Source: RGIG995 sp045635765 (GTDB taxonomy: Bacteria; Bacillota; Clostridia; Oscillospirales; UBA644). Taken from it: 32,014 nucleotides of DNA. The stretch lies in NCBI GenBank assembly GCA_045635765.1, contig JAZTWH010000058.1:1-32014 (forward strand). The letters are read 5' to 3'. The translations under genes were made by a program, and so were the position numbers. Shown piece by piece: positions 1 through 7,931 of this stretch. A model generated the notes under the pieces. It saw nothing but the letters and a program-made list of their open reading frames with translations. It was not told the origin of the DNA and searched no databases. Every line of letters starts with the position of its first letter. The first letter of the stretch is position 1.

Positions 1-2
1 AT

Positions 3-194
3 GACGCCGAGGAGCAATCGGGGGAGGTCCAATCTTCCGATAACGCCGAGGAGCAATCGGGGGAGGTCCAATCTTCCGATAACGTCGAAGAGCAATCGGG
101 GGAGGTCCAATCTTCCGATAACGTCGAAGAGCAATCGGGGGAGGTCCAATCTTCCGATAACGCCGAAGAGCAACCGAAGGAGGACGCCCAATGA
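3..194 (+). CDS. C-terminal tail of an upstream protein, probably the ABC transporter ATP-binding subunit (partial)
   Basis: The reading frame starting at base 3 stays open to a TGA at 192-194 that overlaps the ATG of the next gene (ATGA at 191-194), so it is the end of the preceding operon member. All that is visible is an acidic, Ser/Gln/Glu-rich tail made of four near-identical 13-residue units (A/V-EEQSGEVQSSDN), ending EEQPKEDAQ. Because the next genes are an ABC-2 permease and a GldG-like auxiliary protein, the missing N-terminal part is most likely the ATPase of the same transporter; that is inference from operon order. A different frame starting with ATG at base 1 is also open, but it gives an Arg-rich repeat with no SD site and is a by-product of the repeats. 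Confidence 0.6.
   Translation, partial: DAEEQSGEVQSSDNAEEQSGEVQSSDNVEEQSGEVQSSDNVEEQSGEVQSSDNAEEQPKEDAQ
6..161 (+). repeat. Four tandem copies of a 39-bp in-frame repeat
   Basis: Copies lie at 6-44, 45-83, 84-122 and 123-161, followed by a 12-base partial fifth copy. They differ only at scattered positions (gccgag versus gtcgaa at the start of the unit). The unit is a multiple of three, so copy-number change would lengthen or shorten the acidic tail without breaking the frame. The array may begin upstream of the window. Confidence 0.9.
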
Positions 195-916
195 TCGCTG
201 TGCTGAAACGGGAGCTGGTGGGCTTCTTTAAAAATTCCACCGCCTACTTAGTCCTTGCTATCTATGCCTTTTTGTCTGCGTTATTCTTCTGCCTGTTCGT
301 GATGCTGAACAATACCAGTTATCTTGGGGGCTATTTTGGCCTTTGGTTGTTTATTGTGGAAATCATCGTGGTTTCCATTTTGTCTATGCGATTCTTTTCC
401 GAGGAGAAGAAAAATAAGACCGATCAACTGATTTTCACCTCCCCCGTGAGTCTTTCCGGGGTGGTGATGGGAAAATTCCTTGGGGGTATGACGGTTTACA
501 CCGCCTGCACGATGATTAACCTGGTCTACGTATTTATCATAGACCTGTTCGGGACTCCCGATGCGGGGACAAACGTGGCAAATTTTGTGGGAACCCTTCT
601 TTTGGGGGCCTGTATGATCTCCATTGCTTTGTTCGTGTCTTGCCTGACCGAGAATCCCATTGTGGCCGCCGGCGGCACTGCCGGAGTTTTTCTGTTTCTT
701 ATGATGGTGGATTTTGTGGCGTCCTTTCTTCGGGCCCTTTTCCCCCAATGGCTGCAGTGGTTCCCCGGAATGATCCAAAAGCTGAATATTTTTCTGTGGT
801 ACGATAATTTTGCCGGAGGGATCATTACCCTGAAATCGGTGATCTTTTACGTGACCCTTACGGCTATTTTCCTATTTTTGACGGTGCGGGTTCTGGAACG
901 CCGCCGTTGGCGTTGA
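191..916 (+). CDS. ABC-2 type transporter permease (GldF/NosY-like)
   Basis: A 241-residue polytopic membrane protein with about six hydrophobic segments (roughly residues 13-33, 46-66, 95-118, 130-152, 158-180 and 212-233) and a basic C-terminus (RVLERRRWR). After the second segment it has the FFSEEKKNKTDQLIFTSPVS stretch typical of ABC-2 permeases of the GldF/NosY group, where an EExxxTxxLLxxxPV motif is usual. It would form the membrane channel of an exporter with the ATPase encoded upstream. The ATG overlaps the stop of the upstream gene (ATGA), and the GAAGGAGG just before it serves as SD, so translation is likely coupled. The substrate is unknown. In Bacteroidetes, GldA/F/G serve gliding, but clostridial copies are not tied to motility. 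Confidence 0.85.
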   Translation: MIAVLKRELVGFFKNSTAYLVLAIYAFLSALFFCLFVMLNNTSYLGGYFGLWLFIVEIIVVSILSMRFFSEEKKNKTDQLIFTSPVSLSGVVMGKFLGGMTVYTACTMINLVYVFIIDLFGTPDAGTNVANFVGTLLLGACMISIALFVSCLTENPIVAAGGTAGVFLFLMMVDFVASFLRALFPQWLQWFPGMIQKLNIFLWYDNFAGGIITLKSVIFYVTLTAIFLFLTVRVLERRRWR

Positions 917-928
917 GGAGGTGGGGCA

Positions 929-2530
929 ATGAAAAAGAAAGTAAAAGAAACGGGAATCCTTCTCTCAGAGGATACGGCCGAACTTGCTTACCATGTGGAG
1001 GTCCGCAAAAGCTTTTGGGCCAAGCTCCGCTACGGGGCTACTGCCACGGCGTTTACCGTGGTCTTTGTGGCGGTCATGATCGGCTTGAACGTGCTGGTGG
1101 GCCTTGCTTCCGATCGGTTCCCCCTCCAGTTGGATCTGACCGAAAAGCAGCTGTTCACCGTTAGTCAAGAAACGGTGGAATATTTGCAGAAATTGGAATA
1201 TGATGTAGAACTGATCGTTCTGGGGGACGAGGCAAACTGGCGAAGCTATTCCACCTCCGCGTCTACCGGCTCCGAGTCCGGGCTGGGGGTCTCGGTCCAC
1301 AAATATATCGTGGAGACCTTGGACCGCTATGCGGAGCTGTCATCCCACGTTAAGCTCTATTACGTGGACTACAACTATAATCCCGAATTTTTTAAAGAGC
1401 GAAACAACCTGCCCGTGACCGACGATCTGGGCGATGATCCGGTGCTGATCGTGTATTCTCCCGATACGGGGCGGTATCGCTTTATCCGCAATTCTCTCTT
1501 TTCAGACAGTCAATATCTCGCCCTGGAAAACCGCTTGAATACGGGGATTCGCTACGCCACGAACCCGGACATGAAGCGAATTGCCGTGATCAGCGGTCAT
1601 GGGGAAAAGCCTCTCCGCTATTTTAAAGCGGTCATGGAAGACGACGGGTATATGGTGGACACCTTGGAATTGACTACCGTAGACAAAATTTCCGAGGATT
1701 ATCAGCTGATCGTCATCTGTAATCCCACTCGGCAATATTCCGCCAGCGACGTTTCCAAAATCGACGCATTCCTTTCCAACAACGAACTGGAAGGAAAGAG
1801 CATGATGGTCTTTGGGGACCTGGATTACAGTAATTCCGACACGGAACTGCGGAATTATTTGGAGGAATGGGGCATTTCCTTTGGAAATGAATGTATCTAC
1901 GATCCGGAACGCAGTACGACCCTCACCGGATCCGGCGCCACGTTCCGGGTCAATTATTCCGACGAGGCGGCGTCCATGACCGGCACTCTGTCCGCCGGAA
2001 GCTTTCAGCTGAATCTTCAGCTGGGCAAGACCCGGGCGTTGAAAAAGCTCTTTGAAGAGCAGGACGGCGTTGCGGTATATTCCCTGTTGCAAACCTCCAA
2101 CACCTCCTTCTCCCGGTTCCAGGCCGCTTCCCGGAATGATTTCTCCGGGATCAAGAAGCAGGAGGGGGATACCTCCGGCCCCTTTGACGTAGGTCTGCTT
2201 GCATTGCGTAGCCGCTACGATGGGTTGAGTTCCTTTGCTACCTCCGTGGCGGTGTTCGGTTCCACGTCTCTGGTGGATGATTACTTTATTTCCAACGTGG
2301 ACAGTGAAAACCAGGCAACCCAAGAATATATGGCTCAGTTGGTCCATTTTATGGCCGCACAAAGCGAAAACGAATTCAGTCACATTCCCACCGTCAGTCT
2401 CCTGACCGACACGTTGAAGTTTAAAAATGACGGCCAGATCACTGCCGTTTGGGTAGTCACTGCCGTGGCTATTCCCTTGTGCTTCCTTGCCGGCGGACTT
2501 TTCATCTGGAGAAGAAGAAAACATTTATGA
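929..2530 (+). CDS. GldG-like ABC transporter auxiliary protein
   Basis: A 533-residue protein with one N-terminal membrane segment (about residues 36-58), a large extracytoplasmic region and a C-terminal membrane segment (about 507-527) followed by RRRKHL. The stretch LDLTEKQLFTVSQETVEYL just after the first segment is the hallmark of the GldG/ABC_transp_aux family, in which newly exported domains begin with a 'DLTxxxxySLs' motif. A central ISGHGE at about residue 220 matches the family's Rossmann-like DUF4350 region. It lies 12 bases after the permease with SD GAGGAGG and overlaps the next gene by ATGA. It probably works as an extracytoplasmic partner of the permease; the cargo is not known. 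Confidence 0.8.
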   Translation: MKKKVKETGILLSEDTAELAYHVEVRKSFWAKLRYGATATAFTVVFVAVMIGLNVLVGLASDRFPLQLDLTEKQLFTVSQETVEYLQKLEYDVELIVLGDEANWRSYSTSASTGSESGLGVSVHKYIVETLDRYAELSSHVKLYYVDYNYNPEFFKERNNLPVTDDLGDDPVLIVYSPDTGRYRFIRNSLFSDSQYLALENRLNTGIRYATNPDMKRIAVISGHGEKPLRYFKAVMEDDGYMVDTLELTTVDKISEDYQLIVICNPTRQYSASDVSKIDAFLSNNELEGKSMMVFGDLDYSNSDTELRNYLEEWGISFGNECIYDPERSTTLTGSGATFRVNYSDEAASMTGTLSAGSFQLNLQLGKTRALKKLFEEQDGVAVYSLLQTSNTSFSRFQAASRNDFSGIKKQEGDTSGPFDVGLLALRSRYDGLSSFATSVAVFGSTSLVDDYFISNVDSENQATQEYMAQLVHFMAAQSENEFSHIPTVSLLTDTLKFKNDGQITAVWVVTAVAIPLCFLAGGLFIWRRRKHL

Positions 2531-4020
2531 TTAAAAAACGCTTGCTTATCATCGGGATTTTCCTGGTGGTCTGTGCTTTGGTTGCCGGGGCCATCGTCTT
2601 GGTGCTGAAGATCGATCCCCCGGCCCCTCCGGAGGAGGAAAACCTGGACTTTGGCCTTACGGTCAACGACGAAGGAATTAAAGTGTACCGGTTTTCTCCC
2701 AAAAACGTAGACTACATGGAAATTACTAATCCCCACGGAACCTATCGGGTACGGATGGAAGGGGAACGGGTTTTTATTGTGGGCTACGAGAAGATTCCTC
2801 TTCTTTCCGCCTCTTCCAGAGGGTTGTTCCGCAGTGTGGAGACCCTGTCCTTGAATACGGTCGTAGATGAAAACTGCACCAATCCTTCCCGCTTTGGTTT
2901 GGACCAGCCCCAGGCAACCATTACTATTCAGGCCTACAGCGACGCGAACGTGACCTTCCATATCGGGGATGCCAGCCCTACCGGCGAATATTATTATATG
3001 TCGGTGAAGGGGGAGACCACCGTATATCTCATGGAACGGTTATTTGCGGAGCGATACCTGAAATCTGTTGCCGAATACTGTGATAAAAAAATCTATAAGA
3101 CCTTCGATCCCGCCGCCGATTTCCGGGCGTTGACCATAAAATCTCCCACTCTGAACTTTTCTTTCCGCCAAGCCAACGAAGAGGAAAAGGCCATGGAAGG
3201 GATTTATTTCAGCAATGTCGCCATGGAATCTCCCCACCGATGGGGCGTGGACGGGACGGTTTTGGAAGAGGTTCTGACCACCATGGTGGACCTGTCCGCC
3301 GACGACGTGGTTCAGATGTGCGTGGAAGAGCAGGACCTCATCCCGTACGGCTTGGATAAACAATCCCGCACGGAGGTGGTTCTGACCGTCTATGCGGACC
3401 CCAACCCCACCATGTATAACAATGCCGCCAATCCCTATTACGACTCCTCCAAGCCCACCGGGGAATACCGTGAGTACACCGTCACCTATTGGCTCGGTAA
3501 GACCGTCGACAAACAGGTCTACGTGATGTTTGAAGGGTTCCCTGTGGTTTATTCCATGGGGAAGGATATGTTCCATTGGTTGGAATGGACCCCCTATCGG
3601 TATTGCACCAAGATGCTGTTCGGGGAATATTTGTCCAATTTGGAGTCTCTGACCGTGGCTTCGGCAGAGGGCGAATATACCTTCACCTTCTCCGGGGCCG
3701 ATTCCGAGGAGAAAGAGGATTTACGGGTCAGTTGCGGCGACGTTGCCGTGGACGGGAATTCCTTCCGCAGTTTTTATACCAATATTATGGCAATGTACCC
3801 CAGCGGCGAAGGAACTATGCCGGAGCAGTCCGAGGCCATTTTGACCGTTTCCTATGCCACCAAGGACGGCCGCAACGAAAGCTTGTCCTTCTATTCGGTG
3901 GACTCCCGCAATTGCCTTGTCAAGGTCCGGAATCAGTCTTTTTTGACGGTTCGCATCACCGAGGTTCAAAAGGTGATCAACGATACTCAAAAACTGCTCA
4001 AGGGCCAGGAAATACGATAA
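2527..4020 (+). CDS. DUF4340 domain membrane-anchored protein
   Basis: The chosen start, ATG at 2527, overlaps the previous stop (ATGA) and gives 497 residues; a longer in-frame start inside the previous gene is unnecessary. Residues 1-27 are a basic tip plus a hydrophobic anchor (MIKKRLLIIGIFLVVCALVA), after which the protein is extracytoplasmic. The body has repeated beta-rich segments such as RFGLDQPQATITI and YGLDKQSRTEVVLTVY, the 'yGLdxPxxxvtv' signature of DUF4340. DUF4340 genes commonly follow gldF/gldG in Clostridia and Bacteroidetes, which fits this operon. A factor-independent terminator follows directly, so this is the last gene. The biochemical role is unknown. Confidence 0.8.
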   Translation: MIKKRLLIIGIFLVVCALVAGAIVLVLKIDPPAPPEEENLDFGLTVNDEGIKVYRFSPKNVDYMEITNPHGTYRVRMEGERVFIVGYEKIPLLSASSRGLFRSVETLSLNTVVDENCTNPSRFGLDQPQATITIQAYSDANVTFHIGDASPTGEYYYMSVKGETTVYLMERLFAERYLKSVAEYCDKKIYKTFDPAADFRALTIKSPTLNFSFRQANEEEKAMEGIYFSNVAMESPHRWGVDGTVLEEVLTTMVDLSADDVVQMCVEEQDLIPYGLDKQSRTEVVLTVYADPNPTMYNNAANPYYDSSKPTGEYREYTVTYWLGKTVDKQVYVMFEGFPVVYSMGKDMFHWLEWTPYRYCTKMLFGEYLSNLESLTVASAEGEYTFTFSGADSEEKEDLRVSCGDVAVDGNSFRSFYTNIMAMYPSGEGTMPEQSEAILTVSYATKDGRNESLSFYSVDSRNCLVKVRNQSFLTVRITEVQKVINDTQKLLKGQEIR

Positions 4021-4025
4021 TATTC

Positions 4026-4063
4026 CCGGATCTCGCAGAAATATGCGGGATCCGGTTTTCCTT
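4026..4063 (+). terminator. Terminator of the ABC transporter operon
   Basis: A 12-bp stem (4026-4037 with 4044-4055, one G-T pair) and a 6-nt loop, followed by ttttccttc. It starts 6 bases after the stop of the DUF4340 gene. Confidence 0.8.
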
Positions 4064-4176
4064 CATTTGTTAAGAAAAATTGAGGAAAGAACGAGGCTTT
4101 GCCACGTTGCTCTTTTACGTTCGCCACGGACGTTCGACCTACGCCCCCGATTCCCATCTTTACAAGGAAGGCCTTT

Positions 4177-4220
4177 CCACCGAATACAATTTTCGTTTCC
4201 ACCGAATACAATTTTCGTTT
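4177..4220 (+). repeat. Exact 22-bp tandem duplication in an intergenic spacer
   Basis: ccaccgaatacaattttcg plus ttt occurs twice back to back (4177-4198 and 4199-4220). No coding or regulatory role is visible. The rest of the 4064-4241 spacer shows no gene. Confidence 0.8.
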
Positions 4221-4241
4221 CAGTTATTGATTTTTTCAACC

Positions 4242-4281
4242 GAAAAAATGCACCGCAGAATTTCTCTGCGGTGCGTTTTTT
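4242..4281. terminator. Bidirectional terminator after thrS
   Basis: A perfect 10-bp stem GCACCGCAGA/TCTGCGGTGC (4250-4259 with 4265-4274), flanked by gaaaaaat on the left and gttttttaa on the right. It can therefore terminate thrS on the minus strand and stop read-through on the plus strand. Confidence 0.9.
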
Positions 4282-4285
4282 AACG

Positions 4286-6085
4286 TTATTTCTTGAGTTT
4301 GTTTCCGACCACGTCGGCGAGGGTTTCCTTGAATTGGTCTAAGGTGATGGCCCCCAGGTCCTCCCCGGAACGGTGGCGGACCGAGACGGTTCCGTTTTCC
4401 ATATCCTTGTCTCCCAGGATCACCATGTAGGGGATCTTTTCCATCTGGGCGGAACGGATCTTGTATTTCAGGGTGTTCTGACTGTCGTCCACCGTGATCC
4501 GGTATCCCTTGGCCAACAGCTCCTTCTGAATTCCATCGGCATAGTCGTTGGCCCGGTCGGTGATGGTAAGAATCCGGACCTGCTCCGGGGCCATCCAGGT
4601 GGGAAGGGCACCGGCGTACTTTTCAATCAGGAAGGCCAAGGTTCTTTCGTAGCAACCCAGGCTGGTTCGGTGGATGATGTAGGGAAGCTTCTGCTGACCG
4701 TCGGAGTCGGTGTAGTACATGCCGAATTTTTCCGCCAGAAGCATATCAATCTGAATGGTGACGATGGTGTCTTCCTTGCCGAAAACGTTCTTATACTGAA
4801 TATCCAGCTTAGGGCCGTAGAAGGCGGCTTCGTCGATTCCGATCTCGTACTGTACGTCCAGATTTTTCAGAATCTTTTCCATGACGGCCTGTGCCGTTTC
4901 CCACTGCTCCGCGGTTCCTTCATATTTATCGGTGTTGTTGGGATCCCATTGAGAGAACCGGAAGGTGCAATCCTCCAACAGGCCAATGGTTCCTAAAATT
5001 TCCTTGGCCAGACTCAGACAGTCGGCAAACTCTGTCTCCAACTGGACGGGACGGAGGACCAGGTGTCCTTCGGAAATGGTAAACTGGCGTACCCGGATCA
5101 GACCGTGCATTTCCCCGGAATCCTCGTTACGGAACAGGGTGGAGGTCTCTCCCAAACGCATGGGCAGGTCTCGGTAGCTTCTCGCCTTGTTCAGATAGAC
5201 CTGATATTGGAAGGGGCAGGTCATGGGCCGAAGGGCGAGACATTCTTTTTCTTCGTCGTGGGGATCGCCCAAAACGAACATCCCGTCCAAATAGTGATCC
5301 CAGTGGCCGGAAATCCGATACAGGTCCCGCTTGGCCATCAAAGGAGTTTTGGTCAAAAGATAGCCGTGCTGCTGTTCCAGATCCTCTACCCAGCGTTGCA
5401 ACAGCTGAATGACCCGGGAGCCCTTGGGCAACAGAATGGGTAATCCTTGGCCGATGGAATCCACCGTGGTGAAGTATTCCAATTCCCGGCCCAGCTTATT
5501 GTGGTCCCGCTTTTCCGCTTCTTCGGTCTGCTTGATGTATTCGTCTAGGTCCGCCTGATTGGCAAAGGCAACCCCGTTGATGCGGGTCAGCATCTTGTTG
5601 GCCTTGTCGCCCTTCCAGTAGGCACCGGATTGTTGGGTCAGCTTAAACGCCTTGACTCCCTTGGTGTAGGTCAGATGGGGGCCGATGCACATATCCACGT
5701 AATCTCCCTGCTGATAGAAGGAAATGACGGCGTCGGGAGCCAGATCTCCAATGTGCTCTTCCTTATATTTTTCTCCCCGTTCCCGCATCAGTTTTACCGC
5801 GTCTTCCCGGGACAGAGTAAAGGTCTTTATGGGCAGATTTTCTTTGGTAATCTTCTTCATTTCCGCTTCGATTCGGGGCAGGTCCTCCTCGGTCAGCTTT
5901 ACGTCCCCCAGGTCTACGTCGTAATAAAACCCCCGTTCCGTTGCAGGTCCATATGCAAAATCCGCGTGGGGCCAAAGCTGCTGAATGGCCTGGGCCATAA
6001 TGTGGGCGGCGGTGTGGCGGATAATATGCAGTTGCTCCTCTTCGGGACATTCTGCCACGTGGCCGTCGTTGTACAGTACCTTCAT
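4286..6085 (-). CDS. thrS: Threonyl-tRNA synthetase, short form lacking the TGS domain
   Basis: A 599-residue class II synthetase that charges tRNA-Thr. The editing (SAD) domain comes first, with HTAAH (H24, H28) and CIGPH (C133, H137), the metal-type residues that clear Ser-tRNA-Thr. The catalytic core follows, with ALRPMTCPFQ (zinc Cys at about residue 289), LFRNEDSGEMHGLIRVRQFT (motif 2) and YIIHRTSLGCYERTLAFLIE (motif 3). A C-terminal anticodon-binding domain contains VRILTITDRANDYA. Bacterial enzymes of about 640 residues start with a TGS domain. Here the protein begins only about 20 residues before the editing domain, so TGS is absent, as in many Clostridia (recalled family knowledge). 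SD AAAGGAAG lies 8 bases before the ATG. Expression is controlled by the T-box leader upstream. Confidence 0.97.
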   Translation of the reverse strand: MKVLYNDGHVAECPEEEQLHIIRHTAAHIMAQAIQQLWPHADFAYGPATERGFYYDVDLGDVKLTEEDLPRIEAEMKKITKENLPIKTFTLSREDAVKLMRERGEKYKEEHIGDLAPDAVISFYQQGDYVDMCIGPHLTYTKGVKAFKLTQQSGAYWKGDKANKMLTRINGVAFANQADLDEYIKQTEEAEKRDHNKLGRELEYFTTVDSIGQGLPILLPKGSRVIQLLQRWVEDLEQQHGYLLTKTPLMAKRDLYRISGHWDHYLDGMFVLGDPHDEEKECLALRPMTCPFQYQVYLNKARSYRDLPMRLGETSTLFRNEDSGEMHGLIRVRQFTISEGHLVLRPVQLETEFADCLSLAKEILGTIGLLEDCTFRFSQWDPNNTDKYEGTAEQWETAQAVMEKILKNLDVQYEIGIDEAAFYGPKLDIQYKNVFGKEDTIVTIQIDMLLAEKFGMYYTDSDGQQKLPYIIHRTSLGCYERTLAFLIEKYAGALPTWMAPEQVRILTITDRANDYADGIQKELLAKGYRITVDDSQNTLKYKIRSAQMEKIPYMVILGDKDMENGTVSVRHRSGEDLGAITLDQFKETLADVVGNKLKK

Positions 6086-6112
6086 AATCTATCTTCCTTT
6101 CCGGTTATTACA

Positions 6113-6361
6113 AAATAAAAACACCCTCAAGGCATTTCTGCCTTAAGGGTGCAAAATTTGCACGGTTCCACCTTAACGTTTCACTCATTGCTCCCGTTGA
6201 CGCCGGGGATACGGCAACACTTACTTCTTTCGGTTGGGCGTTGCGGCTCCGGAGTGGTCTTCGCTCGTCCCCTGCATAAAGAACTCACAGCAAACGTTCT
6301 TCTCTCTGAATGCTCAGGGAAGGCTACTCTCTCCATCAAAGCCTTTGGGTACGTTACGTAC
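6113..6361 (-). promoter_or_regulatory. T-box leader riboswitch of thrS, threonine-specific
   Basis: Read on the minus strand, the leader has the T-box core GGTGGAACCGTG (6161-6172) directly before a strong terminator (stem 6122-6134 with 6139-6151, then TTTTTATTTT). Further upstream are the Stem I landmarks GATGGAGAGAGTAG and CAGAGAG...GTTTGCTGTGAG. A likely specifier codon ACC (Thr) lies at 6256-6258 in the context GAAGACCACTCCGGAG. Uncharged tRNA-Thr binding should stabilise the antiterminator and allow thrS transcription. The specifier assignment is by eye and is the least certain part. Confidence 0.93.
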
Positions 6362-6367
6362 CTCTAT

Positions 6368-6396
6368 ATGATAGCACAATTTTTGTCGTTTGTCAA
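6368..6396 (-). promoter_or_regulatory. Sigma-A promoter of the thrS T-box leader
   Basis: TTGACA (6391-6396), a 17-nt spacer and TATCAT (6368-6373) on the minus strand. It sits just behind the stop codon of the upstream amidohydrolase gene. Confidence 0.88.
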
Positions 6397-6405
6397 GGGG
6401 GTGGC

Positions 6406-7245
6406 TTATTTTTTATCGATGCCCAAGAATCGCATCAGGTTGTCCTCGTACACCAGTTGCCGTTTTTCTTGGGAAACCTGCAGTTCATCCAAAATGGAGC
6501 CATCCAGGGACAACAGCTTTTTGGTGTAATCGGTGCTATATTCCTTGGCCGAGTTGTCGGTGCCGAACAAAATGCTACGCTCGGTATCAAATCCCACGGT
6601 GTAGAGCTTGGTCAGCAATTCTTTCCGATAGATGTCGGGGGTGCCGGGGGTAAGGTCGAAGAACATCTCCGCCCCGTCCGGGTATATGGGAGAATATTTG
6701 TATTCGCTGTACAGGGCAATACATTCGTCGATCCAGGGCCAGGAGCAATGGGCCATGGAAAACCGCAAGTTTTTGATGGTCATCAGAGCTTCCCAGTTCA
6801 GGGGCCGGTTATACTGGGATCCGACCTGGTTATCCCAAAGAATTCCCGAATGGAAGAACGCAGGCTTGTTTAATTCCGCGAGTTTGCGTAACAATACCAT
6901 GCATTTTTCTTCATATACGTAAAAGTTATTACAAATGAACTTAAAGCCCATGACGCCGGCCTTTACCGCCACGTCGATCTTGTCCAGGATATTTTCTTCA
7001 TCGGGGTGAATCCACATGATGGGGAACAGACGGTCTTCGTATCCTCTGGTCCATTGCAGCAATTCTTCCAATCGGGTATCAAAGTCCGTGCCTGTGACCG
7101 GATGGGACGGCCCCGGCCAATTGGAGAAAACGCAACCGCCGTAAACCCCTGCAGCTTCCATGGATGCAATCATGGTCGCCGGATCCGGCTGGGGTGGGTT
7201 TTCCTTTCTAGAAAAGATATGAATGTGCATGTCGTAAATTTTCAT
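6406..7245 (-). CDS. Amidohydrolase-family metal-dependent hydrolase
   Basis: A 279-residue TIM-barrel-type hydrolase. The N-terminal MKIYDMHIHIF supplies the HxH metal ligands (H7, H9). Later barrel-strand ligands are visible as FFHSG (H132), MAHCSW (H166) and LFGTDNS (D230), the pattern of the amidohydrolase_2 branch (PF04909-type), in which decarboxylases and lactonases are also found. No signal peptide, so cytoplasmic. SD AGGAG lies 10 bases before the ATG. It is expressed from its own promoter, and the T-box promoter of thrS follows immediately. The substrate cannot be told from the sequence. Confidence 0.82.
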   Translation of the reverse strand: MKIYDMHIHIFSRKENPPQPDPATMIASMEAAGVYGGCVFSNWPGPSHPVTGTDFDTRLEELLQWTRGYEDRLFPIMWIHPDEENILDKIDVAVKAGVMGFKFICNNFYVYEEKCMVLLRKLAELNKPAFFHSGILWDNQVGSQYNRPLNWEALMTIKNLRFSMAHCSWPWIDECIALYSEYKYSPIYPDGAEMFFDLTPGTPDIYRKELLTKLYTVGFDTERSILFGTDNSAKEYSTDYTKKLLSLDGSILDELQVSQEKRQLVYEDNLMRFLGIDKK

Positions 7246-7277
7246 ATACTCTACGCTCCTTTTTTTGTTCTACCCCC

Positions 7278-7306
7278 ATTATAACTTATTTTTTTTGAAA
7301 AATCAA
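7278..7306 (-). promoter_or_regulatory. Sigma-A promoter of the amidohydrolase gene
   Basis: TTGATT (7301-7306), a 17-nt A/T-rich spacer and a perfect TATAAT (7278-7283) on the minus strand, about 33 bases before the ATG. Confidence 0.75.
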
Positions 7307-7375
7307 TAGGGAGAAAGACATTTTTTTTGGTTTTCAGAAAAATGTTTCAATCAGAGTAACCATAGAACAAAAGGG

Positions 7376-7417
7376 CATAAAAATCGGCTGAAGCAAGGGC
7401 GTTTTGTTGCTTCAGCC
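7376..7417 (-). terminator. Terminator of the small helical protein gene
   Basis: On the minus strand, an 11-bp stem GGCTGAAGCAA/TTGCTTCAGCC (7407-7417 with 7386-7396) is followed by GATTTTTATG. It lies 18 bases after the stop at 7435. Confidence 0.85.
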
Positions 7418-7434
7418 ATGGAGAATAAAGAAAT

Positions 7435-7869
7435 TTACAGATACTGACGGATGTCGATGGCTAACTTTTCTTCCAGATTGATCAGGCGTTTGGTAATGTC
7501 CTTGGCCTTTTCATCGGCGGCTTCGTATTCATTCAGATAACGGTTCAAAGACTTGACCCCCATGTTGCAGCCGTCGGTAATCAGGTCGGCAATGGTTTCG
7601 TCGGACTCATCCACCGAAAGCTTAACGTTGGTCTTGATCCAGGACATTCCCTTGGCAATGGGGTTCGGATCCTTTCCGTCATCGTGGAATCGGTCCAGGG
7701 CCCCCTGGATTTCATCGTTCAATTTAATATGCTCGTTCTTGCATTTGGTCAGATACTCCTTTAATTCCCGGCTTCTGACGTAATCCAGAACGTCGTCAAT
7801 GGACGATACTCCCATCTTCACCCCTGCGTCACATTCCCGCAGTAGCTTTATGGTATCTTGTTCAATCAT
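7435..7869 (-). CDS. Small all-helical protein, resembles DUF2383/ferritin-like bundles
   Basis: The start was set at ATG 7869 (MIEQDTIKLL), which has SD AAAGGTGGG about 7 bases upstream; a GTG four codons earlier lies inside that SD. The 144-residue product is soluble and predicted helical, with four long amphipathic stretches. Residues about 60-110 (the region with GMSWIKTNVKL and DGCNMGVKSLNRYL) resemble the paired helices of DUF2383-type four-helix bundles, which help place it but do not give a function. A clear metal-binding ExxH set is not evident. It stands alone with its own terminator. Confidence 0.7.
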   Translation of the reverse strand: MIEQDTIKLLRECDAGVKMGVSSIDDVLDYVRSRELKEYLTKCKNEHIKLNDEIQGALDRFHDDGKDPNPIAKGMSWIKTNVKLSVDESDETIADLITDGCNMGVKSLNRYLNEYEAADEKAKDITKRLINLEEKLAIDIRQYL

Positions 7870-7931
7870 AAAAAATCCCACCTTTCTCAGATAATATCAG
7901 TGTTCCAAGAATCAGCGGGATTATGCGTCTT

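Noticed and set aside
1..231. Arg-rich open frame (MTPRSNRGRSNLPI repeats) starting at base 1
   Set aside because: It is an out-of-frame reading of the 39-bp repeats. It has no SD and overlaps the permease start; the frame from base 3 gives a normal tail with an ATGA overlap.
1502..2524. 340-aa open frame on the minus strand
   Set aside because: It is the antisense shadow of the GldG-like gene; no SD, and His/Gln-rich nonsense composition.
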